Origin: Pleodorina starrii | Lineage: Eukaryota; Chlorophyta; Chlorophyceae; Chlamydomonadales; Volvocaceae | Direction of reading: 5' to 3' | Assembly: GCA_030267565.1 (NCBI GenBank) | Contig: BRXU01000002.1 | Span: 8,003,001-8,067,000, forward strand | DNA: 64,000 nt | Part shown: in pieces, positions 11,189 to 22,110 of the stretch | Layout of the letters: each line of letters opens with the position of its first letter | How positions within the stretch are numbered: the first letter of the stretch is position 1 | The notes under the pieces: generated by a model | The model's database searches: none | What the model was told of the DNA's origin: nothing | Seen by the model: the letters and a program-made list of their open reading frames with translations, nothing else | Translations under genes and position numbers: made by a program

Positions 11189-14100
11189 GCATACCGGTGC
11201 TCGCGAGTACTGGACCAGCCGCAAACAACCCTAGGTACTCTGGAGCACGCTTCCGAGTCGGCGTGGATAGGCGCGCGCAGCTTTCAGCGAGCCCGCCGCT
11301 TTCTGCTGCGCACTCAAGTTTGCGTGAGGGTGCGTGAGGGGTTTGGGGCGCGCTCGCTTCGGGTTTGCTGTGCAGTAGTACCCGGGGATGGGTGGAGGGG
11401 AGGGTTTTAGGGTTTGTGGTGGGCGTGCAGCGAGTGTCGGGTCGCGATCAACGGGGGGACGCCGCCCAGCCGGCGAGTCGGTGATTGGGTGCGGATGGAT
11501 GCTGTGGGTCCCCGAGGAGAGACCCTAAGTGGTCCCGGAGAGCGACTTGCATTTCATTTTTCGTCAGGGCACTCGGTCTGTGGGTTTTGGGACTTGACGG
11601 GTGGATGCCATCCGAAGGAAGCAAGTCGAACTGCCGCTACTTTGCGAGTGCGTTCCGTTGCGTTGTGGACTTGATTCGCGCATTTGATTCGCGCACGCGG
11701 TGCGTGCGTGCATGCGTGCGTGCTTACCTGGCACAAGAGCATGCGGGGGGAGGGGAGGCGTGGGGTTGCTGTGCCCGGGCACGTGGGCAAGCTGGGCTTC
11801 CATCGCTCCGATTGCGATTACTCAAGAAGCGGGGCAATTGAAGGTCATTTGATGAATGGCAGAGGATGGGTGGCCGTGGGTGGCCACGGAATGGGTGGCC
11901 AGGGAATGGGTGGCCGTGGCATTGGCCCCCCGGGGATGATGGGCGGCGGGCGGGCAAACTGTGACGTGGCTCGTGGGGTGCAGGTGCTGGTGCAGGTGCG
12001 AAGCTTTTGACATGTGTGGAGTGTGTGAGGGTTTGGGCGTAGCGACTTTCGTTTCGGCACTCCTTTCCCTCCAGAAATTCCGCCTTTGTTGGGCGCCGCC
12101 GCCTCCGTGCGCCGCACAGCGCCCGGCGCGCTCTGCACTGCTCTGCACTAAAGATTCGCGTTGAGCGCACTGCCGCACTGAATTTGCTGCGCGGGGGTAC
12201 GTGGTCTTGCGTGTGGCTGCGCACGGGTTGAATGAATGCCAGCCCGCGGAGGAGTGGCGCACCCACCCACCAGCAAGCAAGCAAGCAAGCAAGAACCCGT
12301 TAGATGTCGGTACGGCAGATGAAGGGAATTGATGAGTACGTCCGTGCTGCCTACAGGACAGGACAGAACAGGACCAGACAGGAGGGACCGAGGACGAGAC
12401 ATTGTGCGAGGTTTTGGAGTGGCTGGGGCCCACCTTACCGGATCGGAGGTAGGGTGCCCAGGGCAACGTTTGAACGGCGAGCGACGTACGATAACGATGT
12501 GTACGACAAGACGAGGCTGAGAGCAACGACGCGCGCGCGCGTCTGTGTGTGTTAACGTTTAACGGACGGCAGCGTTTCGTTTGAGGCTGGAGAAGTGGGG
12601 CTGTGGAGTGATTGCAGGGGGGAAAGCGCAAGCGAGGCTGCCGAGGGGCTGTCAGCCTGTCAGCCTGTCGCCGGCCGGCCAGTTGCTTCGTTGCTTGCGG
12701 GGCCAATTCGCGCATGGGGCTATCTATGTATTTCCTGCCCGCCCTCCCGCCTGCCTGCCCGCCTGCGGTGCGGCAGCGGCTGCACTGCTGTCTCTCGACG
12801 TCTGTCGTGACTTGATTATAAGTTCGATGCATACGGGGGCTCTGATAGACGTTGTGGCACGTACTTGATGGCTCCTTGGCTGCTGCACGTAACTACTGAT
12901 GCTGCGGCTGCTGCTGGTGCTGCTTTACCTTATAACTGCTCTTATAACTGACGGAATGCATGCAAGTTGGCCCGGCTTTCATCGGGAGCCTTTTCGGGCG
13001 CATTGGTGGCTTCCATCGGTGGTTTCCAGGATGGCGCCACGGGCGCATGCAGGGTTAGGTACTATTTCGATATCCACGATGTGCCTCAATGCCTGACATG
13101 TAGCCAGCCAGGTGCGTGGCGCGGTTGCGAGGAGGTGCTGACACTTGGGACCTGGCTACTGCTGCTGCTTGGCCAGTTGAGCTACCTGGCGGGCAACTCT
13201 GTGGCGATGGGGAGCTGGGCACCTGTTTTGCCGTACTTGCATGGGAAGCGTTGTCAAAGAAAGGAAAGGGAGCGGAATGGGTCGCTCACCCGCTTGGGGG
13301 CTGCATTGGGGCGCTGTGGCAACCGCGCACGTGGTGGGATGGGGCGGGGGGAGTTAGGGTTGAGAGGGTTGCAAAGGAAGGGGGGGAGGGAGGGAGGGAG
13401 AGAGAGAGGGGCGCTTCAGGGATGCACGGGTGTGGGGTGGGGTGGGGTGATGGGGGGCTGCGTTGCAGGTGCAACGCATGGTTGGCGGTGTAGGGTCTGC
13501 GGCTGCGTGCCGTTGCTCGGTTGGTTGGGTTGAGTTGGTTGGTTGGTTGGTCAGTTGGTCGGGGTGGCGCAAGTCGGGCGGCGTTGTGCTCGTGCTGCTC
13601 GCTGCCCCGAGCCCATCTGCGCGCGCCGGGTTGCGTGTCGGAATGGATGGATGGACGGATGGATGGATGGCGGCTTGGAGGGGGTCCCCGTCGTAACAAC
13701 GAAGACACCGCAGCGGAGGGACTGACGACTGAGGCGACGTTAGCAAGCCGACTGGAGGCTTGAGGAGGGGGCTTGGAGGGCGCAAGCCGGGCGCGTGCAT
13801 TTGCCGTGTATGGCTGGCTGGCCGATAGATTGGGGTCCGTGTTCAGCCCCCGTGGGGGGGCCGAAACGCATCGATGCATGGCTGCGAGATCAACGAGGAC
13901 GGCAACGGCGACCGAATACCGGCGGGCACTGTTTGTTTGTTTGGACCGGACTGTAGGGTCTGGTTGGCTGCCAGGGGCTGTTCGGGGGCTGATGGTTGGC
14001 TGGGAGCTGCTCCTGGTACCTATCAACTCCTCTTGCAGCACAGGTATCAGACAACCGAGTAAGCACCGAGGAATGCGGCTGAGGACGTAGGGGGGCACCG

Positions 14101-14531
14101 GCCGCCGCCGCCGCCGCGGGTCGCGCCAGGGGTTGACGTCACCCTGCATGTGCACACACACATGGGGAGGGGGGGGGCACCTCGTCCATCGACCAGCGGG
14201 CGGCGGTTTAGCGCGCTCGCTTCAGCCGCTTGGGCCGTGGCGCTGCGGGGGCGGTGTGGCGTCGCCTGCACTCCCCTTTGTTTGCTTTGCGCGGAAGAGT
14301 ACCAATAGTTCGTTATTTTCGTCTTGTGTCGGGTGGCGCGCCTTGCCCGCCACGGGCGACGCGTCTTGCCCGTGGCACTTTTTGAGCGCATGCCCGCTCA
14401 TTCTGTATGCCTTTGCAGCGGACCCACGGCGCAAAGGCACCCCTAGTGAGTGAGCGGGCATGCACTCAATGGGTGCGTTATGACTGATGAGGCTTCTCAC
14501 GAAGGCAGGCCCTCCCGGTACGTGTGTATGT
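11189..14531. other. No supported gene; 3' flank and intergenic
   Basis: Downstream of the receptor-kinase stop I see no exon chain on either strand. Contents are simple repeats: a short GGTTTTAGGG tract (11401-11416), a GAATGGGTGGCC minisatellite (about 11870-11925), a GTTG repeat (13528-13558) and a GGAT microsatellite (13640-13672). Part is probably 3' UTR. The open frames are GC-driven and lack partner exons. Confidence 0.5.
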
Positions 14532-14552
14532 GTTAGGGTTTTAGGGTTTTAA
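14532..14552 (+). repeat. Telomere-like tract (TTTTAGGG type)
   Basis: Two to three degenerate copies of the chlamydomonad telomere unit (GTTAGGGTTTTAGGG, then TTTTAAGG). Similar short tracts lie at 11401-11416 and 54790-54832. They could be interstitial telomere relics or telo-box promoter elements. Confidence 0.6.
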
Positions 14553-16213
14553 GGTTCTAAGAACCCATGAAAACCATGAATCCAAAACCCGGTACGTGGT
14601 TGTATCTGTGTGTGTGTGTGTCGGGCGGGCCCGTGGGTTGGGACTTGCATAAAACCGCTTGCTGGGGCATACAATGGGTTTTGTACTTGACATTCCGCAG
14701 GCTTGCTGCCGCAGCTGCGAGCCGTTGGGGGCACTTCAGTGGGGCGGGCGGGTTGGCGGGTGGGTGGCCCTTCGCTGTGGATTCATTACCTTCTCAAGTT
14801 GTACGACACCCATGTGTCCCATGTTCCCATGTATGTGTGTGTGGGAAATGTGTGTGGGAAATGTGTGCCGTGCGTCGTGGTGCCTCGCGGCTGGAATGTG
14901 GTCCTCCGGAGCGCACGGCAGAACTTGAACCGGTGGCGTCGTGCCGCAAACTTGCGCACTGATGAGGACTGATGCTTCTTTGGGCAGGAGCGACAGGCCG
15001 CGCGATGGGGCCCTCGCTGGCAGGAGCTGTGTTTCTTCGACTGGAGAAAGAAAGAGGGCCGCAATTCAGTCCATGATGGTACGACATTGCTCGGGTATCT
15101 TGGAGGCAACAGCAAAGGCGCGTGCGTGCTGCGTGCTGCGCGCCTTCTTTGTTTGCCAGCACCGCCGGGAGTTGCCGGCTTTGCCGACCTTGACCTTCTT
15201 CTGCCGACAGGAATCTTCAAAGGTCGTTTTTTTGGACGGGGAGGGGAGTCTTGTCCGGCATACACCGCGGGCGGCGGACGCTGGTCCCGATGCGCCCAAG
15301 CGACTGACGTGAAGTGAGTGCATGATACAGGTCTCGATGCCGTGCATGCTGCGTGCCTTCCGTGCTGCGAGATGGAGTGCACCGAGACACGCGCGTCGTT
15401 TGTTTGGATGCCAAGCACGGATGCCAGCCACCCAATCGTGACCAGAAGGGTATTGTGGATCTGTTTCTGACGACAGCACGGGCCGCACGGGTTTGCGTTT
15501 CGAAGGCTTCGCCTTCCCGAGTGAGATACGGTAACGTTGTTTGTAGCTCGTTTTTTTACTCTTGGCACGTGTTGTGCCGAGGTGCTGGGATACGGTATCC
15601 TGGCATGACGTTTCTGTCGTCGTTCATTTGGGAAAAGATAAGTAGATAAACCTACTCCTTATCGAGGGTCGTCAGGTTGCCGGTTTCGGAGCGAGGCGCG
15701 AGTTAGGTTTGGCGCGCTGACAGACGACCTCAGCCAAGGCGGCGGGAGCGCCGCCGCGACGCGACTGCAGTCGGCGCCTTTGCGGGGGAGGGCTTCCTGG
15801 CTGGTTGGCTGGCTGGTCGGGGTGGCTCGCGGCAGTGCGCAGAATGATAGAATTGTCGTAGCCGATTGGCCAAACGGTAGCAAGCATGTGCCGGAATGGT
15901 GCTAGCTGCTCCTGAGGGCGGGGTAAGTCGGCTTCTCCTCATGCATTTCAAATTTAATCCCTTGCAGCCTTGCATTGGTAAGGCGGCGTTCGCGGCAGCG
16001 AGGTCGGGGGATCGGGCTCACCAGGGGTGTATCCTGAGAGCTCCCGCAGACGGCCGCAGTAAGGCAGCGGCCTTTCACCCGTAACTGATATACCCTGTGG
16101 GTACCAGCGTTCGGTACCGGTCCCACTCTCGCTGCACCGACCTAAGCTTCAAATGTCATGTTCGCAAACCTACGGCCAAACGCCAATACCCCACCCCCCT
16201 CCACACCACATAC
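14553..16213. other. No confidently supported gene
   Basis: Mixed-composition sequence. Open frames on both strands (for example minus 14786-15568) lack recognisable domains or consistent exons. The part between about 15900 and 16200 may hold 3' exons of the minus-strand gene at 16214-16715: a short open stretch bounded by AG and GT lies at about 16104-16149 on the minus strand, but I could not confirm it. Confidence 0.4.
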
Positions 16214-16715
16214 CTGTGCTCTGGTTGGCAACCGATGGTGTGGCTGCAGCGACCTGCTCCCGTTGAATTACTACCTTCAGGAGGCCATGGAAGGGCCACC
16301 TCTTTGACTCAGGTGCTGCTAGGATTTTCTTGGTGGACTCTCTGTCGAGAAATCCGTCCTCGGACATCCAGTTCGAGGGTAAGGAGGCTGTAACGCTATT
16401 GGACCTTGGGTTCAAGCCTAGGCGCCCCCCGCCAGCGATAACCATGGTGTAAACGCCGTTAGCTGCGACTCCCAACGCGCTGCAGGCGGTTGTTAGGTTA
16501 AGAAAGGAACGCTCCACGGCTTTGTCTAGTATATAAAGCCGCCGCTCGGCCTTCTGTTTATCTGTTCGCTGGCTGCTCTTGGGTGCCGGCTTGTCCTTTT
16601 CAAGCGCCTGGCGACGTCGTGAAAGCGTGTTCAGTCGCTCCAGGTTACACTGAAGCACTTGAAGGTCGCCACTCTCTCGAAGCATTGCGAACTCGTCGGA
16701 GGACATGTTCACCAT
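16214..16715 (-). CDS. Hypothetical protein, 5' exon(s)
   Basis: Minus-strand open frame of about 167 residues from ATG 16715 (MVNMSSDEFAMLRESGD), ending at a good donor (ACAG|GTATGT) at 16214, so the gene should continue to lower coordinates. An AG with a pyrimidine-poor lead lies just upstream of the first codons, so it may instead be an internal exon. The frame is charged and soluble in character: a probable helical segment (RLNTLSRRRQALEKDK), then ERRLYILDKAVERSFLNL, then a Gly-rich GVYTMVIAGGGRLGL. No family recognised. Base composition is less GC-rich than in the receptor kinase. Confidence 0.5.
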
Positions 16716-16912
16716 AGAAGCCGCCTCCTCTGCATGCAAACACATCAAATGAGGGGACTTTAAATAATCTCGTTACCTACAAGGCTACGGACAGGGGACT
16801 ACCTTCCTATGACTACGAAATTAAACTATGAACGAAGTCCCTACAACTCCGATGGAAAAGGAGTATTTACATTCATTTATATTTCTCCACAATTGCAAGA
16901 GCAATCAATACG

Positions 16913-17227
16913 TTACACACCCTCGAGTTTTGAAATATGTTCCGACAGTTCCTCTCGTTCGCGGTCTGGAGGCTCCATATCAGCGCCGCTGGGTGAGATG
17001 CCATCTTCGTTGTTGATAACGCCGTCGCTGGCTGTCTGGCCGCCGGTTGCCACGGGTCGGCGCTGCAGGTCGGCGGAGCCACTGGCTCCATCCGCGTTTG
17101 GCCGTGCCAAAATTTTTGATGTCACGAGCGCGGTAGCAATGATAATAATAATTATGCCAATGATGGTACCTGTAATTGAAGCCGGTGTAAGTCGGGCACT
17201 ACCCGAGAGGGAACTTAGCTTCCTCAT
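16913..17227 (-). CDS. Small single-pass membrane protein, hypothetical
   Basis: An uninterrupted 104-residue frame from ATG 17227 to TAA. A short basic N-terminus (MRKLSSLSGSARL) is followed by a strongly hydrophobic Ile-rich helix (about residues 17-42, GIIIIIIATALVTSKIL) and an acidic, probably disordered tail ending in EELSEHISKLEGV. TGTAA, the volvocine poly(A) signal, overlaps the stop and occurs again about 40 nt downstream (minus strand, near 16870). No family recognised. It could be the first exon of a longer gene, but the in-frame stop with nearby TGTAA favours a complete small protein. It is unusually AT-rich for this genome. Confidence 0.5.
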   Translation of the reverse strand: MRKLSSLSGSARLTPASITGTIIGIIIIIIATALVTSKILARPNADGASGSADLQRRPVATGGQTASDGVINNEDGISPSGADMEPPDREREELSEHISKLEGV

Positions 17228-17567
17228 CGTGTAATTGCGACTATTTGCACATTCATACTAATTAAGGTAATTTATGTAGCTGGGATACATAACGTGTAGT
17301 TATGTGGGAAGGTCGCTGTCTGAATCTGAATCCAAATCCCAATGTACTACAAACATTTGGAAGCCACAGGCCACGTAAGTGTGACAGCCGAGTTTCCACG
17401 CGAAAATGCGCACTTCTTGGTTTTGTTTTTTAATGTTTTATCTTTGGACAATAGCTGAAGATAAGTGCCGGAATGTTTTGAACTGCAGTTGCAGCTTGCA
17501 CGGAGGTAACCGTAAACATTGGCTCGAGTAAACATTGACTCGGTACATGTCCTAAGAAATAATCACC
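17228..17567. other. AT-rich spacer, nothing recognised
   Basis: Intergenic stretch upstream of the small membrane-protein gene and before the satellite array; probably its promoter. No ORF or repeat of note. Confidence 0.4.
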
Positions 17568-18430
17568 TGAATTTGAATATCAGCTTATGCTGGGCGGCCT
17601 CGGATCGTGGCTCGGTACATGTCCCGACTCGGTACATGTCCCGAGCCATGAATCGTGGCTCTCGGTCCCGCGGCATCCCACTTCGTGGCGGGTAGCCAGA
17701 GCCAACGAAAAATAAAAAAAGAAAGAAACAATCAACCTGAATTGGAATATCAGCTTATGCTGGGCGGCCTCGGATCGTGGCTCGGTACATGTCCCGACTC
17801 GGTACATGTCCCGAGCCATGAATCGTGGCTCTCGGTCCCGCGGCATCCCACTTCGTGGCGGGTAGCCAGAGCCAACGAAAAATAAAAAAAGAAAGAAACA
17901 ATCAACCTGAATTGGAATATCAGCTTATGCTGGGCGGCCTCGGATCGTGGCTCGGTACATGTCCCGACTCGGTACATGTCCCGAGCCATGAATCGTGGCT
18001 CTCGGTCCCGCGGCATCCCACTTCGTGGCGGGTAGCCAGAGCCAACGAAAAATAAAAAAAGAAAGAAACAATCAACCTGAATTGGAATATCAGCTTATGC
18101 TGGGCGGCCTCGGATCGTGGCTCGGTACATGTCCCGACTCGGTACATGTCCCGAGCCATGAATCGTGGCTCTCGGTCCCGCGGCATCCCACTTCGTGGCG
18201 GGTAGCCAGAGCCAACGAAAAATAAAAAAAGAAAGAAACAATCAACCTGAATTGGAATATCAGCTTATGCTGGGCGGCCTCGGATCGTGGCTCGGTACAT
18301 GTCCCGACTCGGTACATGTCCCGAGCCATGAATCGTGGCTCTCGGTCCCGCGGCATCCCACTTCGTGGCGGGTAGCCAGAGCCAACGAAAAATAAAAAAA
18401 GGAAGAAACAATCAACCTGAACTGGAACAA
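17568..18430 (+). repeat. 170-bp satellite, five tandem copies
   Basis: Units begin with CAGCTTATGCTGGGC at 17581, 17751, 17921, 18091 and 18261, exactly 170 bp apart and almost identical; only the last differs noticeably (AGGAAG for AGAAAG near its end). Each unit contains two CTCGGTACATGTCCCGA motifs around the ACATGT palindrome, a copper-box-like GC stretch (TCCCGCGG) and an AATAAAAAAAG tract. Small ORFs on both strands repeat with the unit and are not genes: 170 is not a multiple of three. Confidence 0.97.
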
Positions 18431-18790
18431 CAGCTTATGCTGTGGCGGCCACGGATCGTGGCTCTCGGTCCCGCGGCGTACCGCCTCGTGGCGGGTAGCC
18501 AGACCGATTGGTAATTAATTTTTTTTATATAATCCATTTGCATTGGGATATTGGGTCGGAGCATGGGACACGGTCCCACGGTGTGCCCCTCAATGGTGAG
18601 TCGCCAAAACGATCCAACATTACATAGTAATAAATAATCGACTAGAATTTAAAGAACAGCTTATGCTGGGGCTGCCCCGGATCGTGGCTCAGGACATGTA
18701 CCGACTCGGTACATGTCCTGAGCCAGAGGGGTCTGTCATTGTTCGGTACATGTCCCGAGCCACGATCCGGGGCCGTAACCTAACTCGACG
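18431..18790 (+). repeat. Diverged satellite copies with long palindromes
   Basis: A truncated relative of the 170-bp unit starts at 18431 and another at 18657. The second contains a near-perfect 39-bp palindrome (18686-18724, arms GGCTCAGGACATGTACCGA with a 1-nt centre) and a longer competing inverted pair (18674-18703 with 18744-18773, starting GCCCCGGATCGTGGCTC). Between them, 18519-18656 is AT-rich spacer. Confidence 0.9.
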
Positions 18791-19665
18791 GCCGCGCGTC
18801 CATCCAGCTTGGTTGGGTTATCAGGGGGTTACCCCCCCACGGATGCTGCGATGTCACTGCCATTGACGGCGGCCGCCTGCGTGCTGACCTGAGATGCCCA
18901 AGAAATGACCACCTGACTTCTTTGTAGCACTTCTGCACTGGCGCACAGCTGCACTGTTCCAACCAGTTCCAAGCTCTTCTGTAACGCACAAACCAGGAAA
19001 GCCACGGCGGTAATCGCCTAGAAATATACCTAACGGATATATCCTCCTCCACTGTAGCCGGAATGGGTCCTGAGACCAATGAAGGCTTGAGCATAAGGGA
19101 ACGGCGATGCAAAAGGAAAGGGCTTTCCAGCCCGGGCCCACAGCTGTCTCGTCCCAAATGAATGAACACAATGAAGCCTTGGCCAAAAGGTGATTGTCTG
19201 GAAGGTGTGTCCGGTAAACATCCGTGTGTTCAAAAGGTTGCCATGATTTCGTCGGCTGGACATCGTCACTGTATGCTCGCTTGGTGAACGAGTCGAATGA
19301 CCGCGGTATGAAAGGGTATGAACGGCTGTTAAGTATGAGCAAAGCCAGAGTTGCTCATAAGAGTATGAGTGAGATGACGGAGAGTTCACTAACCGAGTGA
19401 GAAGAGAATGTGGGGCGAAAAATGTGTAACTCTACCTGCCGTCAAGTGCGAACGTACGTGTAGCGGTATGTACGTCAGTACGTGTTGCCGCGCCTCGCAG
19501 TACGTAATTCATGACGGTCTTGCCCAAATATTTTCCAGACACACTAAACATAATATCCTTATAGAGCATGCCATTTTTTGACTCAAAATCAACATTGCCA
19601 TTGAGCACGTCTGCCTCGCTCGGTCCGTCCGCGTCGTCATACGTACATCGACCAGTCCATCATGA
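18791..19665. other. No supported gene
   Basis: Two overlapping minus-strand frames (18780-19169, 18854-19342) are open but show no domain or plausible exon structure. The part just before 19666 is probably the promoter of the secreted-protein gene. Confidence 0.35.
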
Positions 19666-20139
19666 ATGTCGCAAGGCCGCAAGGTCGCACCGTTACTGCT
19701 GCTGGTGCTTCTTGGCTTCGCCGCCGGCCTGCTGCCAACTGCGTCAGCTGATGGGCTCTCCACCGGCCTGAACGATATTTGCTGCGCTTACATCCGGAAC
19801 GCCGCAAATGACGGCTGGAAGCTGGTCTGCAAGGATTCCACCAACGCAAGCGATGAATACGAATGCCCAATGACCAATCGCTCGTCACGCCTACGTACCA
19901 ATGAGGCCGTACGTACGTGTATGTACTATGTCGAGCCATCGACCGAGCCGTTGATTGCGCATGCATGCGCAGTGTTTTTTGTGATAAATCCAGTGAGCCA
20001 ATGTCCGTAAGCAGTGTCACTGCCGACTTCCGTACGTACTGCCGTACTGCCGTACTCCCCCAGATTCCTGGCGCTGGCCGCTTCCCCAACGGCACCGTCA
20101 TCACCAGCACCCAAGTCGTCCACTGCCGTCCCTGGACAG
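19666..20139 (+). CDS. Small secreted Cys-containing protein, 3' end unresolved
   Basis: Exon 1 is 19666-19908 (81 codons from ATG), exon 2 is 20064-20139, both with good GT-AG sites and consistent phase. The N-terminus is a classical signal peptide (MSQGRKVAPLLLLVLLGFAA, cleavage near TASA/DG), so the product should enter the secretory pathway. The mature part has DICCAYIRN, KLVCKDSTN, YECPM and, in exon 2, IPGAGRFPNGTVITST and VVHC; there are NxT/NxS glycosylation sites. The frame should continue. Sequence at 20384-20428 stays open in the right phase but ends at TAA, and an in-frame stretch ending in VFVVQCTP-stop lies at 20441-20479, so the gene may be decayed at its 3' end. No family recognised. 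A broken partial copy lies near 30.0-30.3 kb. Confidence 0.5.
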
Positions 20140-20599
20140 GTCGTGCAGTGCGTAGGCAGGCGGGTGATCGAGCGAGCCAAGCTTGGGAGTTAGATAGGCT
20201 TGGACGAGCAAGCGAGAGTGAGGTATGGTAGCTACCTACGCCATAGGCGGAAAGTCATGTATGCATTCGCAACCAAGGGAAGGCAGCGCAGGCAGGGGCG
20301 TACGTGCAGTGGCCGCGTGATTATTGGCGAAGGGACGGAAATATGGAAGTAAGACAGCTGGATAGCTCTGTCACCATCCAGCCGCAACCCAAATCCTGCA
20401 TCGTGATTGCACCCTCGCTCTCACCAAGTAAGTAAGCCCGGACTCCAACGGCGTATTCGTGGTGCAGTGCACGCCTTGACGGAGGGAGGGACGGATGGAT
20501 GGAGGGATGGGTGGGTGGGGGGAGGGAGGCAGGAATGGGGGGATGACAGCGCGGGATAGATAGCTACGTAGGTGCATTTAAAACCGTGAAGATACCGTA
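20140..20599. other. Spacer, possible 3' exons of the secreted-protein gene
   Basis: Contains the open stretches noted for the upstream gene. The segment near 20448-20490 recurs at about 51618-51660. A GGAT/GGGA-rich minisatellite spans about 20478-20530. Confidence 0.4.
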
Positions 20600-21116
20600 G
20601 GAGGCAAAAGTTGCAGGCTGGGGCATGGCACCCTGACCTCCAAAGCACTGATATAGTCGCACCGGTAATGTTGCATATGTGTGCAGCGGTTCTCCTCTAC
20701 AGTTGATAATAATTATCCATCCAGATGACTTGAGGTGAGGATCACTGATGAATCAGTCCATTCATGCCGCAGTCTGGGTTTGAACCAGAGGCCTTTTGTT
20801 TACAAGACAAACGCTCTACCACTGAGCTACAACGGCAGTGCTTAATAATAGCCGCAGACTACCTTCTTTATTTTGCCAGAAGGGTCGTGGGGCAGGGGGC
20901 ACTACTAAATGCTAAGCGCACAGCTGTGCCCGGCGACGTCAACCAAGACGCCCGCAACCAGTACCTGCCTGTAGCAGGGCTACCAGCCCAAACTGAAGCG
21001 CATTACCCAAAATTCACACGCACGCCGGCGACCAATCGAGCTGTCCTCATGTCGCGATATGGGGGCTCACGTGCAGTCACGGAAGCCTGTGCCTTCATTC
21101 CACTGATGAAGCCGAT
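20600..21116 (-). repeat. Dispersed repeat carrying a tRNA-Thr-like module, copy 1
   Basis: Homologous to 32200-32710 on both sides of the tRNA-like core: left flank sharing TTGCAGGC...GATATAGTCGCA, right flank sharing AACTGAAGCGCATTACC, CGACCAATCGAGCTGTCCTC and CACTGATGAAGCC. It ends in a microsatellite (ATCATA)n. Read on the minus strand the microsatellite is 5' of the tRNA-like core, the reverse of an ordinary tRNA SINE. Confidence 0.75.
20765..20836 (-). tRNA. tRNA-Thr(UGU)-like sequence
   Basis: A 72-nt cloverleaf: acceptor GCCGTTG/CTGCGGC, D stem GCTC/GAGC, anticodon stem TTTGT/ACAAA with loop CTTGTAA (anticodon TGT, threonine), five-base variable loop, T arm TCTGG-TTCAAAC-CCAGA, discriminator A. 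A box TAGCTCAGTGG and B box GGTTCAAACCC are intact. Position 6-67 is a T-T mismatch, shared with the second copy, and no downstream T run is visible. It may be a working gene or the Pol III promoter of a repeat. Confidence 0.7.
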
Positions 21117-21330
21117 AATAATCATAATCATAATCATAATCATAATCATAATCATAATCATAATCATAATCATAATCATAATCATAATCATAATCATAAT
21201 CATAATCATAATCATAATCATAATCATAATAATAATAATAATCATAATAATAATCATAATAATAATATTATTAATCATAATCATACTTATTATAATAATA
21301 TCTATAATAATAATTATAATAAAATTATTA
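21117..21330. repeat. ATCATA/ATA microsatellite
   Basis: About 120 bp of ATAATC units followed by irregular AT-only sequence. The poly-isoleucine frames read through it are artefacts. Confidence 0.95.
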
Positions 21331-21882
21331 TTATTAATCCCGACGGAGCCGAGGCGTGGGTTATGGGTGCAGGAGGGGTGGGGTGTCGGGTTGCCCCGAT
21401 CCCAGGCCTCTCCCGCTACCGTGACATAGGACTGGACTCTTATTAATCTGCAATACGGCCGCAGGGTTGTGTACGGGACTCTCATACCGCCAAGCATGCT
21501 TCCAGAAATCGCACAAGAGAGTGTGCCCGCACCTTCTGAACTGCAACCCGCAGCAGGTCTTCACCCCCGCCCACACGCTGCCAGGCTTGCTGCGGCCAGG
21601 CTGTGACACTTGCTCTGCACCACACTTTCTTGCAGCAAGTGCAGCTAGCTGTGGCCTAGCACGAGCGTAGCCATGTTCGCTCCATGGGAAGCACTGGTGT
21701 GTTGCGTGTCCTAACACTTCTATACTCCAGGCCTGCAGGCCGTGTGTCGCTGTTAAGCCGTTACTCTCACGCAGTCGTGCTGCTGTCCTCCATGGTTCCT
21801 CATTTACACGTACTCGTATTTATGCGTTGTGATACTGGAACGTGATGTGTCGCCCTGGCAAGTGTTGTGCACTTGTGCTGTT
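21331..21882. other. No supported gene
   Basis: Unique-looking sequence between the microsatellite and a dispersed repeat. Short open frames on both strands, no domain recognised. Confidence 0.35.
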
Positions 21883-22110
21883 GGAATTTCGACAGCAAAG
21901 ACAGCTGATAGACACGAAGCGGACGAAGGCCCTCCGATTCCACACACACACACGACTGCCATGCGGTGCTGGGTCGTTGTTGATACAGCCATCTGCAGCT
22001 AGTGCTGGGCCCCTGCACATGCAGCCACCGATGCTGTGCACCACAATCGACTAGGGAGCGAGAAGGCATTACAATGATACGTAGCACCCAGTTGGCGAGC
22101 CAACTGGGTG
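21883..22110 (+). repeat. Dispersed repeat family R1, copy A
   Basis: About 220 bp homologous to 43393-43625 in the same orientation: shared CGACAGCAAA(G/C)ACAGCTG, ATAGACACGAAG, GATTCCACACACAC, GGGCCCCTGC, CGACTAGGGAGCGAG, ATTACAATGATACGTAGC. It ends in an 11-bp-arm palindrome (ACCCAGTTGGC GA GCCAACTGGGT, 22086-22109). Confidence 0.85.

Noticed and set aside
14786..15568. 260-residue minus frame rich in basic residues.
   Set aside because: Composition tracks local GC and several other frames are open over the same stretch; no conserved motif.
17581..18430. Possible CRISPR-like array or repeated small genes (88- and 76-residue frames in each unit).
   Set aside because: The 170-bp units are identical throughout with no variable spacers, the unit length is not a multiple of three, and the genome is eukaryotic; it is a satellite.
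20764..21429. 221-residue plus frame with a long poly-isoleucine segment.
   Set aside because: It is read through the ATCATA microsatellite and across a tRNA-like sequence; not a protein.
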